The notes under the pieces are model-generated. The model was not told the origin of the DNA, made no database searches, and worked only from the letters and a program-made list of their open reading frames with translations. A stretch of 7,104 bases of DNA, taken from an uncultured Bryobacterales bacterium. GTDB taxonomy: Bacteria; Acidobacteriota; Terriglobia; Bryobacterales; UBA6623. Below are positions 1-6,063 of the stretch, in pieces. The position numbers and the translations under genes are program-made. Positions within the stretch are counted from its first letter, which is position 1. Each line of letters begins with the position of its first letter. The stretch covers positions 1 through 7,104 of the forward strand of contig CAMPKL010000180.1 of NCBI GenBank assembly GCA_946887065.1. Reading direction: 5' to 3'.

Positions 1-153
1 GTCGTCGTCTCCCCAACGTCCCCAGTTGGAAAGCTCCGTCATCCAGGCATCGACCTGGGCTTGATCGACGCTCTGTTGCGAGACCGCCGCCGGTTGGCAG
101 GCGAGGATCAAAAGAGCTAGAGCGGCGACAGCGAGGGCAGTGGATTTGCGCAT
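1..153 (-). CDS. N-terminus of a putative lipoprotein, possibly cyclase family (partial)
   Basis: Only the first 51 codons are inside the window; the frame stays open to the left edge, so the 3' part is missing. The ATG at 153 begins a classic export signal: Met-Arg-Lys, then a hydrophobic run (residues 5-18) ending in I-L-A-C, with Cys19 as the likely lipidated residue (signal peptidase II type; Leu at -2 is a slightly unusual lipobox). After a Gln/Ser/Val linker, residues 40-51 read ELSNWGRWGDDD. From memory this closely resembles the conserved start of cyclase-family proteins (PF04199, kynurenine formamidase-like metal hydrolases). The catalytic metal-binding motif would lie beyond the edge, so the family call is inference from a short stretch. 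The gene starts 31 bases after the kinase stop, in the same direction, so co-transcription is likely. No Shine-Dalgarno sequence is visible; a TACGAT hexamer lies 9 bases before the ATG. Confidence 0.72.
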   Translation of the reverse strand, partial: MRKSTALAVAALALLILACQPAAVSQQSVDQAQVDAWMTELSNWGRWGDDD

Positions 154-184
154 GGCAGCAGCATCGTAGCAGACCGGTGTCGCA

Positions 185-2878
185 TCAATCCCGCCGCCGG
201 TTGCGGAACTCTTCGGACCAGTTTTCGACGATGCGGATCTTGGACGCCGCTGCCTCCTCAGCGCCGGCTTCCACGGGCTCGATCGTCACGAAGCGTTGGC
301 CGTCCGGCGAGACGTCGTATTGCGCCCCGCGGCCCCCGGCGCCTGAGCTTACTTCCTCAATCAGCGCCTGCGGCTGCCCAAACGTCACTCCCGGATCGGT
401 CGAGAGTGGAACCGCCATCAGCGTGCTGCGGCCCTCGATGTAGTACAACTCGCTCCCGTCGCTTCGCCAGCGAGGGTTGCGGCCGCCGTTCACCGAAACC
501 TGCCGTTTCCCGGCCCCGCCGGGGAATGGACTCACATAGATCTCGACGCGTCCCGACTCGTCGGAATAGTAGGCGACAAACCGCCCGTCCGGTGAAAGCG
601 TCGGGCCCGTCTCGGCCGCCGGCGTACCGAGAAACTTGACAGGCTCCGTAGCGGCGCCGTCCGTCCCGAACTCAAGATAGAAGATATCGCGGCTAGCCCC
701 AGGGACATCTCCGTCATAAACCAAAAATCGTCCATCCCTCGAATAGCCGGGGAGGTTGACGGGAATCTCCGACTCCAGTAAAACCGTCGGCTCGCCCGTG
801 CCGTCCACCGCGGCGCTCAGGAGGCGATATCCGTCCTCTCCGTTGAACGCATAGGCGACCTCACGCCCTGAAGGCGACCAACTGGGGTTTGATTCGGTGG
901 CCTCATCAAACGTCAAGCGGTTCTTGGTGGAACGGGCCAGATCGTGGATCCAGATGTCGGCGTTGCCGCTCTCGTTCGAAGTCACCGCAACCCGCTGTCC
1001 GTCGGGCGAGAGGGCTGGAAGGTACATGGTTGGCTGCGGCTGGCCGATCGTCTCCAATAACTCTCCGGCGCGATGTCGCCAGACCAGCGTGTAAAGACCA
1101 GCACTCCTCGCTCCGTCCAAGAAGACCAGCGTGCCGTCCTGGGCGACGTTGGCGGATTGGCTGCCATCAGCGATCGGGAAGGGTTCGCCTGTCGCCTGGA
1201 GGGTCGCCAGCGAGAACGGCAGAGCGAACAGCCTCGGATCACCAGGATCAGCCGATCCGTGGATCAAGTAGCCGTCCCGCGAGTAGACCGGCGCCGAGCC
1301 GGGACCGATTTCGCTGCTCTCGCCCGTCTCGAGGTTGGCGACCCAGATTTGAGAACTAGATTCGTAGAGGAGTGCCTCTGAATCGCCGTCCGTGGGCAAG
1401 AAATGCGGTTCCACAAAACCGCCGCCCATTACCCCAGCAACGATCTGCGGTTCGCCGCCGCGGGCCGGGATCTCATAGAGCGCGCCCCCTGTGGAAGAAA
1501 ACACAATGCGTTCGCCCTCAGGGCTCCAGGTGACGCCCCGAAACCCTTGGTTACCCGCACCGGGCAGATCGGCCAGCTTGACGGGGTCGCCGCCGCCGAT
1601 AGCGACCCGTTTGACTTCGGCCGTTGTGGCGAAGACGATGGCTTGACTGTCGGGCGACCAGCCGCTGACCACCGCTCTGGCGCCTTCGGTGCCTGGAATC
1701 TGGCGAGCCGTTTCGCTCCCGATGGCCCGCAGCCAAAGGCTGGATTCGGGCGGCGTTCCCACCGTGTAAGCGATGTAGCGGCCGTCAGGCGAGATGCCGG
1801 CCGCAGTGACGCCTTCGGGCGACAAGGAGAATCGCCGCGTGGTCTGCGAGGGGGCTGCGGGCGGTGTTTGGGTGAAGTAAGCGAATGAGACGCCGAGCAA
1901 AGCGATCGCGACCAAAGCGAAGAGGCCATAGACCACCTGCAATTTTCGTTTCGCCACGACCACCGCGTCAGGCGGCAACGCCTCAGCGGGATTAAGCGTG
2001 TGGGCCGCCGTCATTGTTGCGGGAACGGCGCCGGCACGTAGAACTGTCGAGCGGCCGGACTTCAACTTCTCGGCCAGAGTGCGCAGGTCGACGGCGATCT
2101 CTTTGGCGGACTGGTAGCGGTCTTCTCGATCCTTCGCCAAGCACTTGGAGGCGAGCAGTTCCAGTTCAATCGGCACGCCCGTGCGCAGGCCCGTCAACGG
2201 CGCTGGTTCTTCGTGAACAATCTCGTAGAGCAGCGCCTGGTCATACACGCCCCTGAACGGACGTTGGCCCGAAACCATCTCGTACAACGCGCAGCCCAGC
2301 GACCACAGATCCGAGCGGCTGTCGACCTCCATGCCTTGGGCTTGCTCGGGGCTCATGTAGGCGACGGTGCCCATCGCGGTATCGACCTTGGTAAGGCGCG
2401 AGGCCTCAGTCAGACGCGCTAGGCCGAAGTCCATGATGGTCGGGCGACCTTCGGGCGACACCAGGATGTTAGCGGGCTTGATATCGCGATGGACGACGTT
2501 CTTGGCGTGGGCCGCTTGCAGGCCGTCGGCAACTTGGCGAGCGATGTCGAGGGATTCCTTGAGCGACAGCGGCCCTTTGGCGATTAGATCTTCGAGCGAT
2601 TCGCCTTCGAGAAAGGCCATCGCGATGAAGGTCTTGCCCTCGACTTCGTCGATTTCATGGACCGGACAAACGTTAGGGTGGTGCAACGCGGCGGCCGCCT
2701 GAGCTTCGCGCAGAAAGCGCTCCTTGGCCTCAGGATCGCTCAGCAAGTGCTCGGCGAGAAACTTGAGCGCCACTTGCCGATTGAGCTTGGTGTCCTCGGC
2801 TTTGTAGACGACGCCCATGCCGCCCTCGCCGAGTTTGGCGACGATCTTGTAGTGGCTGATGGTGGAGCCGATGATCAA
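185..2878 (-). CDS. Transmembrane Ser/Thr protein kinase with C-terminal PD40 beta-propeller repeats
   Basis: An 897-residue eukaryotic-type (Hanks/PknB-like) kinase. The cytoplasmic kinase domain (about 10-270) is intact: glycine loop LGEGGMGVVY (16-25), VALK with ATP-binding Lys39, helix-C Glu58, catalytic loop HRDIKPAN (130-137, base Asp132, Asn137), DFG (150-152), and GTVAYMSPE (170-178), with Thr163, Thr167 and Thr171 as possible autophosphorylation sites. A linker (about 272-312) leads to one membrane helix (about 315-335). The remaining 550 residues carry many SPDG/SPEG-type PD40 (TolB/WD40-like) repeats, for example near 363, 408, 452 and 857, which should fold as extracytoplasmic beta-propeller(s). 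The tail has NWSEEF (886-891), like the N-W-x-E-E end of acidobacterial relatives. The start is TTG; relatives begin with a similar short lead before the SHY...LGEGGMG segment, and no in-frame ATG lies just upstream. It begins 29 bases after the mutarotase-like gene. The ligand and the phosphorylated targets are unknown. Confidence 0.95.
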   Translation of the reverse strand: MIIGSTISHYKIVAKLGEGGMGVVYKAEDTKLNRQVALKFLAEHLLSDPEAKERFLREAQAAAALHHPNVCPVHEIDEVEGKTFIAMAFLEGESLEDLIAKGPLSLKESLDIARQVADGLQAAHAKNVVHRDIKPANILVSPEGRPTIMDFGLARLTEASRLTKVDTAMGTVAYMSPEQAQGMEVDSRSDLWSLGCALYEMVSGQRPFRGVYDQALLYEIVHEEPAPLTGLRTGVPIELELLASKCLAKDREDRYQSAKEIAVDLRTLAEKLKSGRSTVLRAGAVPATMTAAHTLNPAEALPPDAVVVAKRKLQVVYGLFALVAIALLGVSFAYFTQTPPAAPSQTTRRFSLSPEGVTAAGISPDGRYIAYTVGTPPESSLWLRAIGSETARQIPGTEGARAVVSGWSPDSQAIVFATTAEVKRVAIGGGDPVKLADLPGAGNQGFRGVTWSPEGERIVFSSTGGALYEIPARGGEPQIVAGVMGGGFVEPHFLPTDGDSEALLYESSSQIWVANLETGESSEIGPGSAPVYSRDGYLIHGSADPGDPRLFALPFSLATLQATGEPFPIADGSQSANVAQDGTLVFLDGARSAGLYTLVWRHRAGELLETIGQPQPTMYLPALSPDGQRVAVTSNESGNADIWIHDLARSTKNRLTFDEATESNPSWSPSGREVAYAFNGEDGYRLLSAAVDGTGEPTVLLESEIPVNLPGYSRDGRFLVYDGDVPGASRDIFYLEFGTDGAATEPVKFLGTPAAETGPTLSPDGRFVAYYSDESGRVEIYVSPFPGGAGKRQVSVNGGRNPRWRSDGSELYYIEGRSTLMAVPLSTDPGVTFGQPQALIEEVSSGAGGRGAQYDVSPDGQRFVTIEPVEAGAEEAAASKIRIVENWSEEFRNRRRD

Positions 2879-2907
2879 GACTGGGCCATTGTAGCCGGGA
2901 ACGGATG

Positions 2908-3993
2908 CTAGCGTTCCGGGCTGATTCTGCTCGGCATCGATACTTGAATCCGCGAACCGCCGCCGCGCTCGATGAGCGTCAACTCGCCGTTCTCGTAGAC
3001 GATGTCATCGACGCCCTGATAGCCCTCGGGGATCTTCGCGAGAAAGCCGACGTACGAGCGTGTTTGGCCCTCGGCGGCGTCCAGGAATTGCACGAGAGGG
3101 CGTTCCCAAATAAAGCCCTTTTTCACCAGAGCGGGGAAGGGCTGGTGCAACCCTGTCGAGCCGAACTCCAGGCCGCGAGCCGTGGGGACGCCATTGTCGA
3201 CGCGCCGCCAGAGATTGAGCCAGGGGTACTCCTCCGTTTCCCAGATGTAGCCAAGGAGCAGGCCTTTGCCGGCGTTTGAGGCAGTGACCCAGCCGATGTC
3301 TTCGTCGATCACGTAAGAGACGACGTCCGGCTTCGGGTCCGTCGTGAGGCGGCGCATGTCGACCGGGCCATCCGCGCGTGGAGCCATGGGCCATAGCGCG
3401 GAAGGTTCCTCAGGCGTGGGCAGCGAGCCGCCTTGAGCGAAGCCTTTCGTCGCGTTGGAATCGACGACTACCGATTCATCGAGGAAGGGCTGCCCAATCG
3501 TGGCGTGCTGGACGATGTTGTAGACTCTGCCGAGCGGATTCTGGTTCGTCACTGTTTCCGAGACATGGAACCATGTACCGTCTTTCGCCACCTCGACGTT
3601 GCGCTCGACGCGCAGGCCGGCCATGGGCAGCACGGCGGACATTCGCGCACTGGATCCACTCTCTTCTTGGACTTGCCACTCCACCTTTTCGCCGTGCTGC
3701 CGCATGCCGTTGGCCCGCTCAGCTTCGGAGGGCGGACCCCAGCGATCCAGGCACAAAAAATGGCTCATGCCTCGAATGCGGTCCGGAGGGCCGTCATTCG
3801 CCCAGCGCAGCGGGTTGAGCCTTTGCTCGTTGAGTTCGAAGGAGACGATCGAGCCGCCTAGGATGTCGAGGACCAGGCGCGCGTCTTCGCCCTGCAAAAC
3901 CACAGAGCGGCGGCCGTCGACAATTTCCTCAGCCGGCATGAGACCCAGAATCATCAAGGCGGTGATGCCCAAGAGCGCGGATTTCAACCACAT
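2908..3993 (-). CDS. Exported protein resembling the galactose mutarotase (aldose 1-epimerase-like) superfamily
   Basis: A 361-residue protein counted from the ATG at 3993. The frame is open further to a TTG at 4044 (and a GTG at 4020). I prefer the ATG because it directly starts a signal peptide: Met-Trp-Leu-Lys, a hydrophobic core (5-19), then MPA-EE as a plausible cleavage site near 21. The mature part looks all-beta. Several elements recall aldose-epimerase-like folds: an early strand with LVLDILGGSIVSF (40-52), DRWGP (83-87), QHG...W (99-106), a central QHATIG with His163, YPWLNLW (256-262) and GLEFGS with Glu276. His100, His163 and Glu276 sit where mutarotase-type active-site residues are expected, but the similarity is by eye and the protein may only bind sugar. 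I do not recognise a named family. It starts 52 bases after the hydrolase stop and ends 29 bases before the kinase, so it is probably co-transcribed with both. Confidence 0.8.
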   Translation of the reverse strand: MWLKSALLGITALMILGLMPAEEIVDGRRSVVLQGEDARLVLDILGGSIVSFELNEQRLNPLRWANDGPPDRIRGMSHFLCLDRWGPPSEAERANGMRQHGEKVEWQVQEESGSSARMSAVLPMAGLRVERNVEVAKDGTWFHVSETVTNQNPLGRVYNIVQHATIGQPFLDESVVVDSNATKGFAQGGSLPTPEEPSALWPMAPRADGPVDMRRLTTDPKPDVVSYVIDEDIGWVTASNAGKGLLLGYIWETEEYPWLNLWRRVDNGVPTARGLEFGSTGLHQPFPALVKKGFIWERPLVQFLDAAEGQTRSYVGFLAKIPEGYQGVDDIVYENGELTLIERGGGSRIQVSMPSRISPER

Positions 3994-4045
3994 GGACGAC
4001 AGTGTAGCGCTGCGGTTCACGGGACAGGGTCGTGAATCGCACAAC

Positions 4046-5062
4046 CTAGGGCAGCGCTTGAGGCGAGTTCAAGGGCCTTCCGCTGCGGACGGCCTCCACT
4101 ACCCGCAGAATCACGCGAGTGGTCTCGGCCGCGGCAGTCTGGTTGTCCACGAGCCCGGCATGGGTCGCTCCTTCGACCATCACGCTGATGCTGTTCGACG
4201 AGAGCGCCGCTTGCTCTTCAAATAACGGCTTCAGCTCGTCGGCCCCGCCGTCTCCCTGGGCGCCTAAGATCGTTGCCAACGGCCTATCATCCAAATCCCT
4301 TGCCTTACGTACTTGATCGAGGGCGACAGCGAACGAGGCGTCCATGGAACGGATAGTCTCCATGGATTTCGTCGAGTCGAAAAAAGCCTGCAACTCTTGA
4401 CGCTGCTGAGGCGGCAGGTCAGGGTCGGAGCCGTAGGCTGGAATGATCCCCGCACGGAAGAGGCCGAATCGCGAAAGAAACGACCCAATCGCCAATTGGC
4501 TGCTATCGACGCCGACTCCTTCGGGCAGCCCGCGGCGAACCCATGTGTCGGGATTCGTTGCTTCGACCAGCGCCATGCCCGCGACTTCATTCGGGTACTG
4601 GTCGGCAAACATGCGCGAGAACAGACCGCCGAGCGAGTGGCCTACGAGAACGTACGGTCCGTCGATGTCCGCGTTCTGCAGCAGGGCGTGCAACTCCTGC
4701 GCGTGGCGAAGCGCATCGCGGGGTTCGGGACCGCTATCGCTCCACCCTAAACCGGCCCGGTCGTAGGCACACACACGCGTCGATTTCGCGAGTTCCGGCT
4801 GCACCCAGGCCCAGTTGGAAACGGTTCCAGGAAACAGAGCGTCGAGAATCACAGTGGGCGATCCCTGGCCAGTGCAGTAGACATGAAGTTCGAAACCGCC
4901 AACGTCGACCATTCGGCCGGGCGGCGGATAACGGGCAGCGTCCGCCCGCGTCGACGACCATTGATACCCAAGCCCGAACAGCGTCGCAGCAAAGAACAGA
5001 ACGGTTGCCGCGAGCAGCCCGCGGAACAACCAAAATCGAATGCCTCTTTTCTGAACCTGCAA
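4046..5062 (-). CDS. Membrane-anchored alpha/beta hydrolase
   Basis: A 338-residue alpha/beta-hydrolase-fold enzyme. The N-terminus has basic residues followed by a hydrophobic helix (about 10-33), most likely an uncleaved anchor that places the catalytic domain outside the cytoplasmic membrane. The domain begins at GGFELHVYCTGQG (55-67). It contains the strand before the oxyanion region (VILDALFPGT, 71-80), a CAYDRAGLGWSD block (98-109), and the nucleophile elbow VGHSLGG (140-146) with catalytic Ser143. The GATHAGLVDN segment (298-307) supplies the probable catalytic His301. The acid residue is not clear; Asp271 or Asp275 in the loop after PLATILGAQG is a candidate. Length fits the family plus the anchor. 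The substrate cannot be told; esterases, lipases and epoxide- or haloalkane-type enzymes share this fold. The start is TTG without a Shine-Dalgarno sequence; TTG at 5029 is an alternative that keeps the anchor. It is the first gene after the 5236-5198 terminator and may lead the four-gene cluster. Confidence 0.92.
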   Translation of the reverse strand: MQVQKRGIRFWLFRGLLAATVLFFAATLFGLGYQWSSTRADAARYPPPGRMVDVGGFELHVYCTGQGSPTVILDALFPGTVSNWAWVQPELAKSTRVCAYDRAGLGWSDSGPEPRDALRHAQELHALLQNADIDGPYVLVGHSLGGLFSRMFADQYPNEVAGMALVEATNPDTWVRRGLPEGVGVDSSQLAIGSFLSRFGLFRAGIIPAYGSDPDLPPQQRQELQAFFDSTKSMETIRSMDASFAVALDQVRKARDLDDRPLATILGAQGDGGADELKPLFEEQAALSSNSISVMVEGATHAGLVDNQTAAAETTRVILRVVEAVRSGRPLNSPQALP

Positions 5063-5078
5063 CGGCGTGGCCGATGCC

Positions 5079-5084
5079 AGTCTA
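5079..5084 (-). promoter_or_regulatory. Possible -10 box ahead of the hydrolase cluster
   Basis: In the 193-base gap between the lectin stop and the hydrolase start, the minus strand reads TAGACT 16 bases before the TTG start. This is a fair match to a -10 hexamer (T-A at the start, T at the end). No recognisable -35 lies 16-18 bases upstream, so the call rests on the hexamer and its position after a terminator. A promoter is expected somewhere here because transcription of the previous gene should stop at 5198. Apart from this and the terminator I see nothing else in the gap. Confidence 0.25.
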
Positions 5085-5197
5085 CATGCATCCGCGCGGG
5101 CGTGCCCGGATTTCTACTCTTGGTGGTCATCGCCGCCATCGAGGGGCGCATCGAGGTCCGTCCAGCGATCGCAGTCTGCAATCGCCGCGGCAGACGC

Positions 5198-5236
5198 AAA
5201 AACGCCCGCGCCGTCCCTCGCGGACGGACACGGGCG
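5198..5236 (-). terminator. Intrinsic (Rho-independent) terminator after the lectin-like gene
   Basis: Read on the minus strand, CGCCCG (5236-5231) pairs with CGGGCG (5208-5203), and CCGTCC (5227-5222) pairs with GGACGG (5216-5211). A small 3/2-base internal loop separates the two helices, and the apical loop is 5 bases. The hairpin is followed at once by five T residues (5202-5198). It begins 19 bases after the lectin stop codon and separates that gene from the hydrolase. GC-rich stem plus T-run is the textbook layout. Confidence 0.85.
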
Positions 5237-5255
5237 CTCCAGAGATCCAACTGCT

Positions 5256-5885
5256 TTAGTTCGTGGCGAAGCAGTAGAAGTGGCCGTTGCCGCCGGTGCC
5301 GACTAGATCAGCCTGGCTGCAACCGCGCGAGCCGTGAGCCGAGTTCCACGAATTCGGGTTGGCGCCGCCGCCCGTGCGATCGTGGTGACCGACCTGAGCG
5401 CTGCCCTCTCCGTTCTTCGTCCAGTTGCCGCAGGTGTGGTCCGCGCCATCGGTGAAGCGGGTGCCGTCCAAATTGGAACCGGTTAGGATGTCGTGCTGGT
5501 TCGGCGTATCGCTGCGTCCGTTGTTTTTCATGCCCTTTTCGGTCAGGGAGTTCTCCAAGCCCAGCTTGTTGTTCTCGCTGTGCAGATCGGCGACATTCTC
5601 AGCCACTTTGACGCCCTTAGCGTTGTACCAAGGGCCGGAACCGATGCGGTCTCTTGCATTGACGGTGTCGGTGCTTAGATAAGCGCGCCAGGTCTTGGAG
5701 CCCGCGCCCGCGGCTGCGGCCAGTGATTGGCAATGAGCGTCGGCGCCGGCCAGGCCGCCGAGTTTGGCTCCGTCTCCAGAACCCTTGCTCGTGATGAAGA
5801 AGCTCATGCTCGTGTCTTGAGCCATAGCGGGCTGCATGGCTACGGCAAATAGCGCGGCAGCTAGGACAATTAAAGTCTTTCTCAT
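5256..5885 (-). CDS. Secreted lectin-like protein with four cysteines
   Basis: A 209-residue exported protein. The ATG at 5885 starts a clear Sec signal peptide (Met-Arg-Lys, hydrophobic core 4-17, PAMA-Q with cleavage after Ala22). The frame is open further upstream, but that extension overlaps the CHRD gene and lacks signal-peptide character. The mature part is one domain: MSFFITSKGSGDGAKLGGL (27-45), AHCQ (50-53), KTWRAYLS (64-71), NARDRIGSGPW (76-86), DTPNQHDILTGS (126-137), HTCGNWT (150-156), VGHHDR (165-170), SWNSAH (179-184) and a terminal GHFYCFAT. I recall very similar proteins in rhizobia and acidobacteria annotated as 'lectin', related to DUF1554/C-type-lectin-like folds. Cys52, Cys152, Cys189 and Cys205 suggest two disulfides (52-205 and 152-189), as expected for such a fold outside the cytoplasm. 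The ligand is unknown, and binding of sugar is not shown. It has its own candidate promoter and terminator, so it is likely monocistronic. Confidence 0.92.
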   Translation of the reverse strand: MRKTLIVLAAALFAVAMQPAMAQDTSMSFFITSKGSGDGAKLGGLAGADAHCQSLAAAAGAGSKTWRAYLSTDTVNARDRIGSGPWYNAKGVKVAENVADLHSENNKLGLENSLTEKGMKNNGRSDTPNQHDILTGSNLDGTRFTDGADHTCGNWTKNGEGSAQVGHHDRTGGGANPNSWNSAHGSRGCSQADLVGTGGNGHFYCFATN

Positions 5886-5897
5886 GATTCTGAATTT

Positions 5898-5902
5898 CTC
5901 CT
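5898..5902 (-). promoter_or_regulatory. Ribosome binding site of the lectin-like gene
   Basis: The minus strand has AGGAG (followed by AAA) 12 bases before the ATG at 5885. The sequence is a good Shine-Dalgarno match with slightly long spacing, and it supports this ATG over the longer open frame. Confidence 0.6.
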
Positions 5903-5947
5903 GTGGTGAATCGGCGGAGCCGGCAAGGCGCCGCTCACAGCCCTCAC

Positions 5948-5953
5948 ATTCTA
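5948..5953 (-). promoter_or_regulatory. Candidate -10 box of the lectin-like gene
   Basis: The minus strand reads TAGAAT, a 5-of-6 match to the -10 consensus, about 62 bases before the ATG at 5885 and downstream of the hairpin at 6022-6044. No good -35 hexamer is seen at the usual distance. The resulting leader of roughly 55 bases would contain the Shine-Dalgarno sequence. This is a position- and sequence-based guess. Confidence 0.3.
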
Positions 5954-6021
5954 CCGAGTCGTGATGCGGCGAGGCGCTACCCGCTGAAGGCGAGGGTGAT
6001 GAATCTACCGAAGGCGAAAGA

Positions 6022-6044
6022 GGGCGGACGCAACAGGTCCGCCC
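6022..6044 (-). terminator. Probable terminator hairpin after the CHRD gene
   Basis: On the minus strand GGGCGGAC (6044-6037) pairs perfectly with GTCCGCCC (6029-6022) around a 7-base loop. The hairpin starts 19 bases after the CHRD stop and is followed by TCTTTCG, a short and interrupted T-tract. Stem quality and position fit a terminator; the weak T-run makes it less certain than the one after the lectin gene. It is palindromic enough to be a protein-binding site instead. Confidence 0.6.
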
Positions 6045-6063
6045 GCATAGGCATCTGACAGGG

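Noticed and set aside
1403..1888. Plus-strand open frame opposite the kinase
   Set aside because: It lies wholly antisense to the PD40 repeat region, shows no recognisable motif and has no ribosome binding site. The same holds for the other plus-strand frames over the kinase and mutarotase-like genes.
2875..2889. Four-codon mini-ORF (ATG to TGA) whose stop overlaps the kinase TTG start
   Set aside because: It could suggest translational coupling, but it has no Shine-Dalgarno sequence, and so short a frame in this position is easily due to chance.
3994..4044. Extension of the mutarotase-like protein to the TTG at 4044
   Set aside because: It adds 17 mostly polar residues before the signal peptide and would leave only one base after the hydrolase stop. 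It is not excluded, but the ATG at 3993 directly precedes the signal peptide.
4543..5259. Long plus-strand open frame of 238 codons opposite the hydrolase and the gap after it
   Set aside because: The translation is very rich in Arg, Pro and Ser with no domain or signal. It is antisense to a well-supported gene and crosses a terminator. High GC content produces such open frames by chance.
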